Assembly: GCA_035293405.1 (NCBI GenBank) | Contig: DATDOE010000112.1 | Span: forward strand, 1 to 64,000 | Length of the DNA stretch: 64,000 nucleotides | Source of the DNA: Gp6-AA40 sp035293405 | GTDB lineage: Bacteria; Acidobacteriota; Vicinamibacteria; Vicinamibacterales; UBA2999 | Direction of reading: 5' to 3' | Shown: positions 1-9,069 of the stretch, piece after piece | How positions within the stretch are numbered: position 1 is the stretch's first letter | Layout of the letters: every line of letters begins with the position of its first letter | Notes under the pieces: generated by a model | What the model was told of the DNA's origin: nothing | What the model saw: only the letters and a program-made list of their open reading frames with translations | The model's database searches: none | Position numbers and translations under genes: made by a program

Positions 1-2495
1 CGGCTCACCAGCTGGATGGCCACGATGCTGTCGCCCCCCAGCTCGAAGAAGTGGTCGTCGGCCCCCACCCGCTCCACCCGCAGCAGCCCGGCGATCAGCC
101 CCGCCAGCGTCGCCTCCGCCCCCGGCGCCGGCGCCCGCCACTTTTCTGTTGCCGCATCGGGTGCCGGCAATGCACGTCGATCGAGCTTGCCGTGCGGCGT
201 CAGCGGAAACGCACTCAACGTCACAACCGCCGGCACCATGTACGGCGGCAATCGCGCGGCGAGTTGATCCCGTACCGCGCGGCTGTCGAGTAACCGCTCG
301 GCGGCGACGACGTAAGCCACAAGTTGACGATGGCCGGGTACGTCCTCGCGTACGACCACGGCCACGTCCGAGATGGCGGTCACATCACGAAGGGCAGCCT
401 CGATTTCGCCCAACTCAATCCGGTGACCGCGGATCTTCACTTGCTGATCTGCGCGTCCAACGAACTCGAGCTGTCCGTCACTTCGACGACGCGCGAGATC
501 CCCCGTGCGATACATGCGCGTCCCAGGGCGCCCGTATGGATCTGGAACGAACCGGCAGGCAGTGAGTCCCGGCCGCCGCACATAGCCCCGCGCCAAACCC
601 TCTCCGGCGATATAGAGCTCACCGACAACGCCGACTGGCACCGGCCCCAGCATCCCGTCGAGCAAGTGCGCCCGCAGGTCGGCCAACGGTCGGCCAATTG
701 GACTCGCCGAACCGCTCTGAACCACCGTTGCATCGAGCTGGACATGTGTGACATGCACGGTGGTCTCGGTGATCCCGTACATGTTCACCAGCGCCGGCCA
801 CCGCTGCTCCCGCTCGTTGGCAAAGCAGTGCTGCAAACGCGAGCCATCCAGGCCTTCTCCACCGAAGATCACGTAGCGACCGTCGATTCGGCTACCGCCC
901 ATCTCGCGTTGCCACTGCAGTAGCTGGTAGAAGGCAGACGGTGTCTGGTTCAGAATCGTGACCCCCTGACGGGCCAGCAGGCCGAGCAATGCCTCGGGCG
1001 AACGACTGGTCGCAAAGTCGACGACGACCACACGCGCGCCGTGCGCGAGTGGGCCCCACATCTCCCAGACAGAGAAGTCGAACGTGGCCGCATGGAAGAG
1101 CGTCCACACATCGCCCGCGGTGAATGAGAAGAGGGGCGCCGTGACCGCCAGTAGACGCGTGACATTGGCGTGCGTCACCACGACGCCTTTTGGCGTGCCG
1201 GTCGAGCCAGAGGTGTAGATGATGTAGGCCGCGTGCTCGGGTCGCACCACTGGCCACACCGGCGCTGTGTCTTGGGGAGATTCCGCCCATCCGATCAGCT
1301 GTGGCCACGCGTGTCCATCCAGCCGCACTTGCGGCACATCGTCAGTTATCGAAGCGCTGGTGATCGGCGTTGTAATGACGCATACCGCTCGCGTGTCCAC
1401 CAGCATCAAACGCAGACGGCTCACGGGATAGTCGGTATCCAGAGGCAGATACGCTGCGCCCGTCTTCAGAATGCCCAGCATCGCCACGATGAGCTCGGTC
1501 GATCGCGACATCGCCACTCCGACCACTGTCTCCGGGCCGACGCACTGCCGCCGCAATATCTGCGCGAGCACATCGGCGCGCGCGTCGAGCTCCGCGTAGC
1601 TCAGATGCAGACCGTCGTGGACGACAGCAACCGAGTCCGGCCGCGTCCGTACCTGCGACTCGACGAGCGCGGGGATCGTGACCTTCGGTGTCTCCGCGGG
1701 CGCCGGCTCGTGCGACAACACCGTCTCGCGCTCGGCCGCGGTCAACAGATCGACGGCGCCCACACGCTTCAACGGATTCGCGACCAGGGCGTCAATCACG
1801 TCGATCACGCGGTGCGCGATCGCCGCGGCCGCCGCGGGCGAGAACACGTCAAGGCGATAGTCACACCGCAGCGTCAGTGATTGACCGGGGACGGCGACGA
1901 GCGCCAACGGGTAATGGGTGGCATCACGGCCGACGGCACGACGGAGGCGCAGGCGCCCACTGGCCGGCGCTGTCGCCGTTTGTGGAGCGATCGGATAGTT
2001 CTCGTAGACGACCAGCGTATCGAACAGCGGACCGACAGCACCGACGTGCTGGATCTCCTGCAAAGGGAGATGTTGATGCGGCAGGAGGGCCGCCTGCTCC
2101 CGCTGTATTCGCTGCACCAGCGCCTGCCACGATTCCGCCGCCGCGAGACGCACACGAACCGGCACCGTATTGATCAGAAGGCCCACGATTGTGTCGGAGC
2201 CAACCAGATCGCTCGGCCGCCCGGACACCGTCGCGCCAAACACGACATCGACTCGCCCGGTGAGTTGCGCGAGCACACGCGCCCACGCCACCTGCAGCAA
2301 CGTGTTCATCGTCACGCCGAGCGCCCGTGCCTGGTGTGCCATCGCGGTCGTCAGGGATTCACCCAACTCCACCGACAGTTGTGCGGGGGTCTGCAGAGCG
2401 GGAGACACCCCAGGCGCCACATGCGTACCGCCGTCCAGTCCGGATAACGCTTCAGCCCACGCCGCGCGCGCTGCGTCCCGGTCCTGCGCCTGCAT
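1..2495 (-). CDS. Nonribosomal peptide synthetase, partial (truncated C - A - start of carrier)
   Basis: Partial NRPS read leftward and running off the left edge. Seen in order: the C-terminal half of a condensation domain (FGATVSGRPSDLVGSD, HQHLPLQEIQ), a complete adenylation domain (LSYAELD, YTSGSTGTPKGV near 1180-1215, NMYGITETT, YRTGDLARR, HGKLDRRAL) and a carrier domain start with GGDS (Ser codon 27-29). The adenylation-pocket residues I read are D-F-W-N-I-G-M-V-H, which with the A10 lysine is the published Stachelhaus code for threonine; the substrate is therefore an inference. The catalytic HHxxxDG of the condensation domain is missing. Condensation-like sequence (SYRSYLEW) continues upstream of ATG 2495 to position 2528 and then meets an in-frame stop at 2529-2531. 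The gene therefore looks 5'-truncated or decaying, and 2495 is only the first usable start. Confidence 0.88.
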   Translation of the reverse strand, partial: MQAQDRDAARAAWAEALSGLDGGTHVAPGVSPALQTPAQLSVELGESLTTAMAHQARALGVTMNTLLQVAWARVLAQLTGRVDVVFGATVSGRPSDLVGSDTIVGLLINTVPVRVRLAAAESWQALVQRIQREQAALLPHQHLPLQEIQHVGAVGPLFDTLVVYENYPIAPQTATAPASGRLRLRRAVGRDATHYPLALVAVPGQSLTLRCDYRLDVFSPAAAAAIAHRVIDVIDALVANPLKRVGAVDLLTAAERETVLSHEPAPAETPKVTIPALVESQVRTRPDSVAVVHDGLHLSYAELDARADVLAQILRRQCVGPETVVGVAMSRSTELIVAMLGILKTGAAYLPLDTDYPVSRLRLMLVDTRAVCVITTPITSASITDDVPQVRLDGHAWPQLIGWAESPQDTAPVWPVVRPEHAAYIIYTSGSTGTPKGVVVTHANVTRLLAVTAPLFSFTAGDVWTLFHAATFDFSVWEMWGPLAHGARVVVVDFATSRSPEALLGLLARQGVTILNQTPSAFYQLLQWQREMGGSRIDGRYVIFGGEGLDGSRLQHCFANEREQRWPALVNMYGITETTVHVTHVQLDATVVQSGSASPIGRPLADLRAHLLDGMLGPVPVGVVGELYIAGEGLARGYVRRPGLTACRFVPDPYGRPGTRMYRTGDLARRRSDGQLEFVGRADQQVKIRGHRIELGEIEAALRDVTAISDVAVVVREDVPGHRQLVAYVVAAERLLDSRAVRDQLAARLPPYMVPAVVTLSAFPLTPHGKLDRRALPAPDAATEKWRAPAPGAEATLAGLIAGLLRVERVGADDHFFELGGDSIVAIQLVS

Positions 2496-2849
2496 CCACT
2501 CCAGGTAACTTCGATAGGACACGGCCATTACGGAACCTCACCGATGAACACGTGGTGTTTGATTGGAGAAGAAAGGAATCATGCCGACCCGCTGCATTCA
2601 GCCAACGTCATTTCAAATTGCGACTGGAGGAGAGGAGCCGCAGTGTCTACGGCGATCAGGCCGAGCCGTGGACGAGATGTCGGGGGAAGGGCGCCACGAT
2701 GCGCAGTTCAGAGGAGAGAAGGTTTCTGGACAGAGGGCTCGCGTCGATCGAGCGTAGACTGAACCCCGCGAACCACATTCGCATCGGTCAGAAGCCGCAG
2801 CTGTTTACGACGTGCCCCGCACCATCGACACGCGGATGGAGGAGAGACC

Positions 2850-3833
2850 TTGGAATCGGCGTCCGAACACGTCCACATCTGGCATCGTTGCCAGCACTGC
2901 GGTGCGCAGCCGATCGTCGGATCGCGATTTGAGTGTCAGACGTGCCCTGCAGGGCCCGACAACGACTTCTGCGAATCGTGTTACCGGTTGATGGAACGAC
3001 GTGAAATCAGCCATCCAGCGAGGCCAAACCAGTCGGGCTATCTCACGCCGTCACACACTTTTCTGCGCTTCCCCGGGGTCCCTCGCGGCGAGCAGGAGCA
3101 CTGGCTGACGGTGAAAGAAGGAGACGGGACTGCGCCGCACACACCAACCGGATTCGTCGTACGACCCGAGTTTCGCTGTGGCGCAGCATCCTTCTTCGGC
3201 AGCTACGCCTTCACCGTGAACTCCGATGCGGGTGGTCGACCGCTCGTACTGACGGCGCTGCACATCATGGATGAACTCGCCAAGAGCAAAGGGATTGATT
3301 TGTCGCCAGGCAATTCGTCATACACGGGCAGGGAGCTGCCGGCGGTCGTCACGAACGTCGTGCTGTACGACGTGTTTGCCTCGAACTGGTTATTTGCTGA
3401 CGTCGGCACGGCGGCGCCGATGTGCATTCTCGCCAACGCGCGCGTCGGCGATCCGGAGCCACGGTCCGATAGAGATATCGCTGCATTTACCGTCGCCACT
3501 TCGAGCGCTCTGGTCCCGGCAACGCTGGCAGCACGTCGACCCGAGGTGGGAGAACCGGTCTGGCTGGCCGTGTATGTCAAAGAGGGTGCCATCGGCAGAA
3601 CGCTGCGGTGCACTGTCGTTGAATCAACGGCCGGAACGCTCGTCTTCCGATTTTCAACGCCCACAGGTGGACCGCACTATACGAGCGGCGCGCCCCTTCT
3701 GAATGCCGCCGGAGAAGTGGTCGGCATCAACGTCGGGCGGGGCTTTCTCGATGGCATTCGGCTGGGACACGCAAACCACGTCGAGAGCATCCGCGCGCAC
3801 CTCGCGTCAGCCTCGAGCTGCGCCACGTCCTGA
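2850..3833 (+). CDS. ZZ-type zinc finger fused to trypsin-like serine peptidase
   Basis: 327 aa. The N-terminus has a zinc-binding pattern like a ZZ domain: C14-C17, C29-C32, C41-C44, then H55 and H69. The rest looks like a chymotrypsin/trypsin-fold peptidase with a complete candidate triad: H138 (LTALHIMD), D209 (DRDIAAF) and S279 (YTSGAPLL), followed by GEVVGIN. No signal peptide is visible, so a cytoplasmic role is likely. The start is TTG 2850, preceded by a strong GGAGGAGAG at 2838-2846; no in-frame ATG fits better. ZZ fingers are mainly eukaryotic protein-interaction modules, so the fusion is unusual in a bacterium. It stands divergent from the NRPS fragment and convergent with the ABC permease. 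The substrate is unknown. Confidence 0.8.
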   Translation: MESASEHVHIWHRCQHCGAQPIVGSRFECQTCPAGPDNDFCESCYRLMERREISHPARPNQSGYLTPSHTFLRFPGVPRGEQEHWLTVKEGDGTAPHTPTGFVVRPEFRCGAASFFGSYAFTVNSDAGGRPLVLTALHIMDELAKSKGIDLSPGNSSYTGRELPAVVTNVVLYDVFASNWLFADVGTAAPMCILANARVGDPEPRSDRDIAAFTVATSSALVPATLAARRPEVGEPVWLAVYVKEGAIGRTLRCTVVESTAGTLVFRFSTPTGGPHYTSGAPLLNAAGEVVGINVGRGFLDGIRLGHANHVESIRAHLASASSCATS

Positions 3834-3842
3834 CCGAAACCC

Positions 3843-5204
3843 TCACGCCGCCTTCGCCCACCGGATGAGCGTCGCCAGGTTGGGCGGCTTTCCATGCATC
3901 AGCAGACCGACCTTGAAAATCTTTGCCGCGAACCACGTCATCCCGGCGGCCGCCGCCAAACCGATCGCAATCGTGATCCACACCTGCCATGCCGGTGGAG
4001 GCGACGTAGAGGTCAGGCGTCCCATCATCGCGAAGGTGTTCACGGGGGGAACAAAGCTCAAGACCACACTCAGCGTCGAGCTTGCGTCGCGAGTCAGGCT
4101 TGGAATGAGGAATGCGGGAGCCAGTGCTGCCATCATGAGCGGACCGGCAAGCGACTGTGCTTCGTGCATGTCGTCCACGGCCGCTCCGACCGCGATCATC
4201 CCTGCGCCGAACATGAGATACGTGACGAACAGGAACACCATGAAATAGAGAACCAGCCAGGGATCCAGCAAGCCGATGAGCGCGAAGGAAAACAGGACGA
4301 CTAGCGCGAGACTGATATGCAGGGCCAAGATCAGGATGGTCACACCCAGGTGACCCACCAGCTTGCCAGCCATCAGCTCAAACGGTGTGACTGACGATAA
4401 CAGGAGTTCGACGATGCGATTCGACTTCTCCTCGACAGTCGATGTGAGAAGCGTGTGCCCACTCAATACGATGCCGACCGAGAGCATCGTCACGAACACC
4501 ACTGGGAGCATCAAATCGAACTCCCGCTGCGTCTGTCGAATGCCACTCTTCGTGACGGTCAACGATCGACCTGGAGCGACTGTCGTCAGCTGTTCGATGG
4601 CGGTGGGCGCGAGACTTCGAACGCGCAGCCGGGCCGCGACAATCGCGTCCTCCAGCGCTCCACGAATCGCATCATCGCTCTGCCGGCTCGCGTATGCCGG
4701 CACATATAGGTCGTAGCTGCCGTACTGGTCCCGTCCTGCGGCAGGAGTGACGGCGTCAGGATGGACGACGATGAGGGCAAGACGTGGACTGGTCGACTCT
4801 TCCAGAAGCCACGCCCTCTCGCGATCCGCATCCGCGTCCGATGGACGTTCGTGAACGTTGACGTTGTCCCCCTCACTGACGGCTCGAGACGCCTCACCGA
4901 CAATCGTCGGCGCCACGCCCGAGCCTCCGGTCGTACCGGGAATGAACCGACGCACCGCGGCCGCGCGACGTGCCGCAACGGCTCGCGGATCGAGCGCTGC
5001 TCGCAGATCGCCGACAACCTGACCCGACCGATCGATGATGGCAATGTCACCTCGTAGCGTTCCGCCGATCGCGGCCGACACGAACGGGAAGATCGCCACG
5101 ACGGCGACGATCATCGTCGGTACGAGGACGACCCCGATGACAAAGCCTTTGTTCGTCGCCGCTGCGATGAATTCCCGCGTCGCGATCATCGCGATCTTTC
5201 TCAT
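3843..5204 (-). CDS. ABC-2 type transporter permease (NatB-like)
   Basis: 453 aa membrane subunit of an ABC exporter. One N-terminal membrane segment (about residues 20-45) is followed by a large extracytoplasmic region (about 50-230) and a C-terminal block of five to six hydrophobic segments (about 235-430). The stretch EEKSNRIVELLLSSVTPFEL at the start of that block is characteristic of the NatB/ABC2_membrane_3 family. The start codon overlaps the stop of the upstream ATPase gene by 4 nt (ATGA, 5201-5204), so the two are translationally coupled and very likely form one transporter. NatB-like systems export ions, peptides or drugs; the substrate cannot be read here. Proximity to NRPS and radical SAM genes allows a product-export or self-resistance role (inference). 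Confidence 0.9.
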   Translation of the reverse strand: MRKIAMIATREFIAAATNKGFVIGVVLVPTMIVAVVAIFPFVSAAIGGTLRGDIAIIDRSGQVVGDLRAALDPRAVAARRAAAVRRFIPGTTGGSGVAPTIVGEASRAVSEGDNVNVHERPSDADADRERAWLLEESTSPRLALIVVHPDAVTPAAGRDQYGSYDLYVPAYASRQSDDAIRGALEDAIVAARLRVRSLAPTAIEQLTTVAPGRSLTVTKSGIRQTQREFDLMLPVVFVTMLSVGIVLSGHTLLTSTVEEKSNRIVELLLSSVTPFELMAGKLVGHLGVTILILALHISLALVVLFSFALIGLLDPWLVLYFMVFLFVTYLMFGAGMIAVGAAVDDMHEAQSLAGPLMMAALAPAFLIPSLTRDASSTLSVVLSFVPPVNTFAMMGRLTSTSPPPAWQVWITIAIGLAAAAGMTWFAAKIFKVGLLMHGKPPNLATLIRWAKAA

Positions 5205-6178
5205 ACAGCCTCCCCGGCCGTTTGCGGGCCGCGCAACTGTGCACGAAGTTCGAGTGCGGCGTCATCGACTTGGCCCTGTGACACGATCTGTATGAACGCA
5301 TCTTCGAGTCTGATGCGCCCGACTTCCAATCGCCCGGGTGGTACCGCGGCGACGATGCGCCGAACCGCCGCGGCCAGGTCCACTCCCTGAGCCAGCGAAA
5401 TCTCGAACCCATTCGTCACTCGTTCGACGCCCGCGACTTCACCCAGCGCCCTCAGCGGCGTTGCGTCACTGGACGGGACCAGAGGCTCGAGAAATATGGT
5501 TCGCGGCGCGATGCGGCGCCTGAGGGTCGACAGGGGCTCGTCAAGCACTTTGGTTCCGCGGTGGATCATGACGACGTGCTCGCACATCTCCTCCGCCTGA
5601 GCCATCGCGTGCGTGGAGAGCACGATCGTCACGCCACGCCGATGCTCTTCGAGCACGATGTCGCGCAGCAAGCGCGTATTCACCGGATCGAGGCCAGTGA
5701 AGGGTTCGTCGAGGATCAGAAGGTCGGGCTTGTGCGCCAGGGCCGCGATCAGCTGCACACGCTGCAACATACCTTTCGACAGCTCATTGCACCGCTTCCG
5801 CTCCGTCCCCTTCAGGTTCACTCGTTCGAGCAGCTCGAACACGCGCGTTCGCGCCTGATTGGGGGGTATTCCCTTGAGGCCGGCCATATACGTGAGGAAC
5901 GCACCAACTCTCATCCTTCCGTAAACGCCGCGCTCCTCCGGTAGATACCCAACGCGCTGCTGCACTTCTACGGCACGATGGCCAAGCACCTGGACTTCAC
6001 CACGATCCGGAAACAGGATCGACATGATGATCCGAATGCACGTTGTCTTGCCGGCACCGTTCGGCCCGATCGCGGCATACAGGGCGCCCTTTGGTACCTC
6101 CAGTTCGATGTCTCGCAACGCAGTCGTCCGGCCAAACGTCTTCGTGACACCTCGCAGAACGAGCGCCGATTCCATCAT
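5201..6178 (-). CDS. ABC transporter ATP-binding protein
   Basis: About 325 aa nucleotide-binding subunit that energises the adjacent permease. Walker A is GPNGAGKTT, the signature-like segment is LSKGMLQRVQL, Walker B is LLILDEP, and the H-loop lies in LSTHAMAQAEE. The C-terminal 80-100 residues look like the DUF4162-type extension found on NatA-like subunits. I place the start at ATG 6178 (or the adjacent ATG 6175) because GGAGGG sits directly upstream; the open frame extends to 6337, but that part is arginine/proline-rich and overlaps the preceding small gene. It shares a 4-nt overlap with the permease. Together with the two-helix protein at 6240-6533 and the radical SAM gene it could form one minus-strand operon. 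Confidence 0.92.
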   Translation of the reverse strand: MMESALVLRGVTKTFGRTTALRDIELEVPKGALYAAIGPNGAGKTTCIRIIMSILFPDRGEVQVLGHRAVEVQQRVGYLPEERGVYGRMRVGAFLTYMAGLKGIPPNQARTRVFELLERVNLKGTERKRCNELSKGMLQRVQLIAALAHKPDLLILDEPFTGLDPVNTRLLRDIVLEEHRRGVTIVLSTHAMAQAEEMCEHVVMIHRGTKVLDEPLSTLRRRIAPRTIFLEPLVPSSDATPLRALGEVAGVERVTNGFEISLAQGVDLAAAVRRIVAAVPPGRLEVGRIRLEDAFIQIVSQGQVDDAALELRAQLRGPQTAGEAV

Positions 6179-6239
6179 GCCCTCCGAGGGACGCCGGAGC
6201 GACAGGTTGCGGGGACAGCGATTTCGAACATCTGTCGCG

Positions 6240-6533
6240 CTAGCTGGACGAGCTGGCCTTCCGGGATAGGACCACTCGGCGAAGAACCCACCACAACGCC
6301 TGCACTGTGACTCCGGCGACAATGAAGGCAAGGACAAATACGATCCGCCTCATGACCTCCGACTGCAACTCGGGCGGCGCTGGAATCACCTCGAAGAAAT
6401 CGTGTTTGAAATAGCCCACCGCGACGCTGCACGCGATGGCCAGTAGCGCCGTCGTGAGCAACCAGACCGGAAGCCTGGCGGAGAACGAGTCCGCGGTCCT
6501 CCCCGGACGGCCCATAGATGGATTCGATTTCAC
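6240..6533 (-). CDS. Small two-helix membrane protein, unknown function
   Basis: 97 aa with two clear hydrophobic segments (about residues 21-41, LPVWLLTTALLAIACSVAVG, and about 64-85) and a basic, serine-rich tail. No family is recognised. The GTG start at 6533 has a GGAG about 5 nt upstream; an internal ATG at 6515 is the alternative start. It lies between the radical SAM gene (124 nt upstream) and the ABC ATPase, all on the same strand, so it may be an accessory subunit of the exporter (inference from position only). Confidence 0.6.
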   Translation of the reverse strand: MKSNPSMGRPGRTADSFSARLPVWLLTTALLAIACSVAVGYFKHDFFEVIPAPPELQSEVMRRIVFVLAFIVAGVTVQALWWVLRRVVLSRKASSSS

Positions 6534-6656
6534 AGAGTCTCCGCAGATTCTGACGCAGACGTTTCCGGATGCTGCGTTGAACGCTTCTCCCCGAGTGCTA
6601 TAGGTTCGGGCTCGTCATGAGCCGTGGCTCCCTCGACATCAGCGCGCTTGAGCCGG

Positions 6657-8630
6657 TCATGCCGACTGGAGCAGATCTGACGTGCCAATGGGAGCATCCG
6701 CAAGTATCGGGCTGACCTTCGCCGAGATGTGTGTCAGACGCTGTATCATTCCGTGCGCGTAGACGTAGTTCCGATTCTGATCTCGAGCACTGTAGCGACC
6801 GTCGATCTCGGGATAGCGAATCTGCACCTGGGCAATCCTGCCGGACACCGGGTCCCCAGCGAAAAAAGCCACCACGTCGCCCCATGTCCCTGACGCATCG
6901 TTGACGTGCAGCCTCACTTCGTCTGCACCGCGTTGCACGGTCACGAGGTCCGATAACGGCTGCCCCTGCGAACGTCCGACTGTGTCGAGAAGCTTGACGA
7001 GCTTCTCGTCCTCGTCGCCAGTATCCGAAAACAGGCGAGGCACCGAGAAGACCCACAGCGTCGACACCGCGAGAACGCGGATGATGTCGTTCGGAATCTG
7101 CGCCACGACGAAGCGTGTGACGTCGCACTGTGCATCGAACCGCCGTTCATGAAGGAGGTGGGTCGCGAGGCGTCCGATCGTCATGAGCGATCCGTGCGCC
7201 TCTTCTTGAAAGATCGATTCGATCAGAGAGCCGTACGAGGAGGACGTGGCGTTCTCTCGCAAGTACGTCGCGAAGTCCGAGATGAGCTCACTGTACCTCT
7301 TGCCGGTGGTCCGGGTCATGCAGCGGAGCAGCGCCTTCGACAAGTCGCAGTTCGCGAGCAGGAAATAGGTGTAGTAGAACCAGAATCCACTATCGACATC
7401 CACCCGGCTGGCGTACTTGGTCTTCTTGACCAGCTGCAGCTCCGATTTCCAGTCGTCCGAGACGATCGACTCCATGTCGTGATCGGCGACCTGAGTCGTC
7501 AGTCGAGCGTTGTTGATCAGGATGGCCGGATACATGACCGTGGTTTGCGCGCCGAGATCGATGAGCCGATCGAAGCCGCCCTTCAGCGTCTCGAGCGTTT
7601 CACCCGGGAGCGGCCAAATCAATTCGCAATACGAGTCGATGTGGCGGATCTTCAAGTCATCGAACATCTGCAGGAACGCCTGAGTCTTGATGTTCTTTCG
7701 GTCAATTAACTCCAGCGTGTGGTCATTCAACGATTGAATGCCGAGCGCCTGGCTGGTGATCACCCCACCTTCGTGGAACTGTTCGATGCAGGCCACCGAG
7801 CCCTTCGGCTTGTTCTTGGCTGCGGCGTAATACACCATGAACGGCGCGCCGTAGTCCTTTTTCAAGCGGGCGATATGGCCCGAGATCTCAATGTCACGAG
7901 GAAGCATGCCCCAATTCGCGTCGGCCAGGTAGACGAAGAGCACCGACTTCTTCGCGATCCAGAGGAGCTCTTCCTTGATCCGCTCGGTTGAGAACTTCGT
8001 GACCTTGAGCGTATCGCCGCCCCACGTGCAAAACGAACACTTATACGGGCAGCCGCGATTTGTTTCGAACACCGTGATGGGGTGGGTCATGCGCTCGAAC
8101 TGCCCGCCTAAGAATGGCGACGGGATCTCGTCGAGATTGGTCAGCATTTCCGCCTCGCCGCCGTTCCAGAGCTCCCCATCCCGGTAGAAGCTCACGCCAC
8201 GGATCCCCTCGAGCTCTCCGGTGTCACTCAGCCGCTGCAAGGTGGCGCGAAACGGGATCTCGCCCTGGCCATTGATCACGACGATTTTGCCGTCAGTAGG
8301 CCGGACGTACTGTTCGATGTGGTGCGTGACCTGATGGCCACCCAAGATTATCTTGTCGACATTTCTGTCGCCGGCCAAGTCGCGCACGAGACGTCGGATG
8401 AGTCCCATGTTCCAGACGTAGCAGCTGAAACAGAGGATCCGGGCATCCAACCCTCTTATTGTCTGCAGCGTCGCGTCATACTGGACGCGCGACACTTCGG
8501 TTGTGTAGTACACGAACTCGAATGCCTCGGCCACGGCCGCGTCGGCTCGCGCATAGGAATGGAGATAGGCCGAGGTCAACGGGAACTGATCGTAGATGGA
8601 GAATTCAATCAGGGCGACACGGCGCTTCAT
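6657..8630 (-). CDS. Cobalamin-binding-domain radical SAM protein
   Basis: About 657 aa. The N-terminal about 150 residues resemble a B12-binding Rossmann-type domain (ALIEFSIYDQ, then LGGHQVTHH). A radical SAM core follows with the [4Fe-4S]-binding motif NRGCPYKCSFCTWG (CxxxCxxC, about residues 195-202). The last about 250 residues are not assigned. Members of the broad class perform methylations, ring contractions and other radical chemistry on natural products, peptides, lipids or hopanoids. I choose ATG 8630 because AAGGGGG lies directly upstream; the open frame continues to 8672 without a better site. The nearby NRPS fragment, hydroxylase and exporter suggest a tailoring role, but the substrate is unknown. 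Confidence 0.88.
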   Translation of the reverse strand: MKRRVALIEFSIYDQFPLTSAYLHSYARADAAVAEAFEFVYYTTEVSRVQYDATLQTIRGLDARILCFSCYVWNMGLIRRLVRDLAGDRNVDKIILGGHQVTHHIEQYVRPTDGKIVVINGQGEIPFRATLQRLSDTGELEGIRGVSFYRDGELWNGGEAEMLTNLDEIPSPFLGGQFERMTHPITVFETNRGCPYKCSFCTWGGDTLKVTKFSTERIKEELLWIAKKSVLFVYLADANWGMLPRDIEISGHIARLKKDYGAPFMVYYAAAKNKPKGSVACIEQFHEGGVITSQALGIQSLNDHTLELIDRKNIKTQAFLQMFDDLKIRHIDSYCELIWPLPGETLETLKGGFDRLIDLGAQTTVMYPAILINNARLTTQVADHDMESIVSDDWKSELQLVKKTKYASRVDVDSGFWFYYTYFLLANCDLSKALLRCMTRTTGKRYSELISDFATYLRENATSSSYGSLIESIFQEEAHGSLMTIGRLATHLLHERRFDAQCDVTRFVVAQIPNDIIRVLAVSTLWVFSVPRLFSDTGDEDEKLVKLLDTVGRSQGQPLSDLVTVQRGADEVRLHVNDASGTWGDVVAFFAGDPVSGRIAQVQIRYPEIDGRYSARDQNRNYVYAHGMIQRLTHISAKVSPILADAPIGTSDLLQSA

Positions 8631-8850
8631 GGCAACCCCCTTTTCGAGGTGGTTGTTCAGGATGTCCAGCACACGCGGATCGGCGTCTGAACTATTCTGG
8701 TTTACGAATTGGCATCCAACCTGACATCACACCGACAACGAAGAACCGCCGCTGATAGATGGCCCGATTGAGCGCATCCAGCCTCTATCGCGAGACCAAC
8801 TCGACATATCGTCGCGCCGGTGCGCCCTGTAGTATGTTACCGAGGGGAGG

Positions 8851-9048
8851 ATGCCTATGTTCATGTTTCAGCAGGCCCCCGTGATCATTGAGCTCACAAA
8901 GACGGCATCAGCGTCGGCACCCGATATCTCGATCGAGTCCGTCGTTGTCGGCTGGTTCTATACACCGATCGCCTTTATCGTCGGATTGTGGGTCTGTAAC
9001 GTTCTCGTCGCCATTGGCGTCTTCTTGTATAAGCGGGCGCGACATTGA
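8851..9048 (+). CDS. Small single-pass membrane protein, unknown
   Basis: 65 aa. A hydrophilic Ser/Ala/Ile segment is followed by one strong transmembrane helix (about residues 34-59, VVGWFYTPIAFIVGLWVCNV...) and a basic end KRARH, which predicts an N-out/C-in topology. A purine-rich GAGGGGAGG precedes it; that spacing favours the second ATG at 8857, while 8851 is the longest start. It is divergent from the radical SAM gene and convergent with the hydroxylase gene. I recognise no family. Coding potential rests on the ribosome site and the coherent membrane segment. Confidence 0.5.
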   Translation: MPMFMFQQAPVIIELTKTASASAPDISIESVVVGWFYTPIAFIVGLWVCNVLVAIGVFLYKRARH

Positions 9049-9069
9049 TGCATCACCAGTGCGCGCCTC

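Noticed and set aside
2532..2580. HHVFIGEV in the NRPS frame upstream of the stop, resembling HHxxxDG
   Set aside because: It lacks the DG, is too close to the next condensation motif, and the frame is broken by stops on both sides; further upstream the translation is not NRPS-like.
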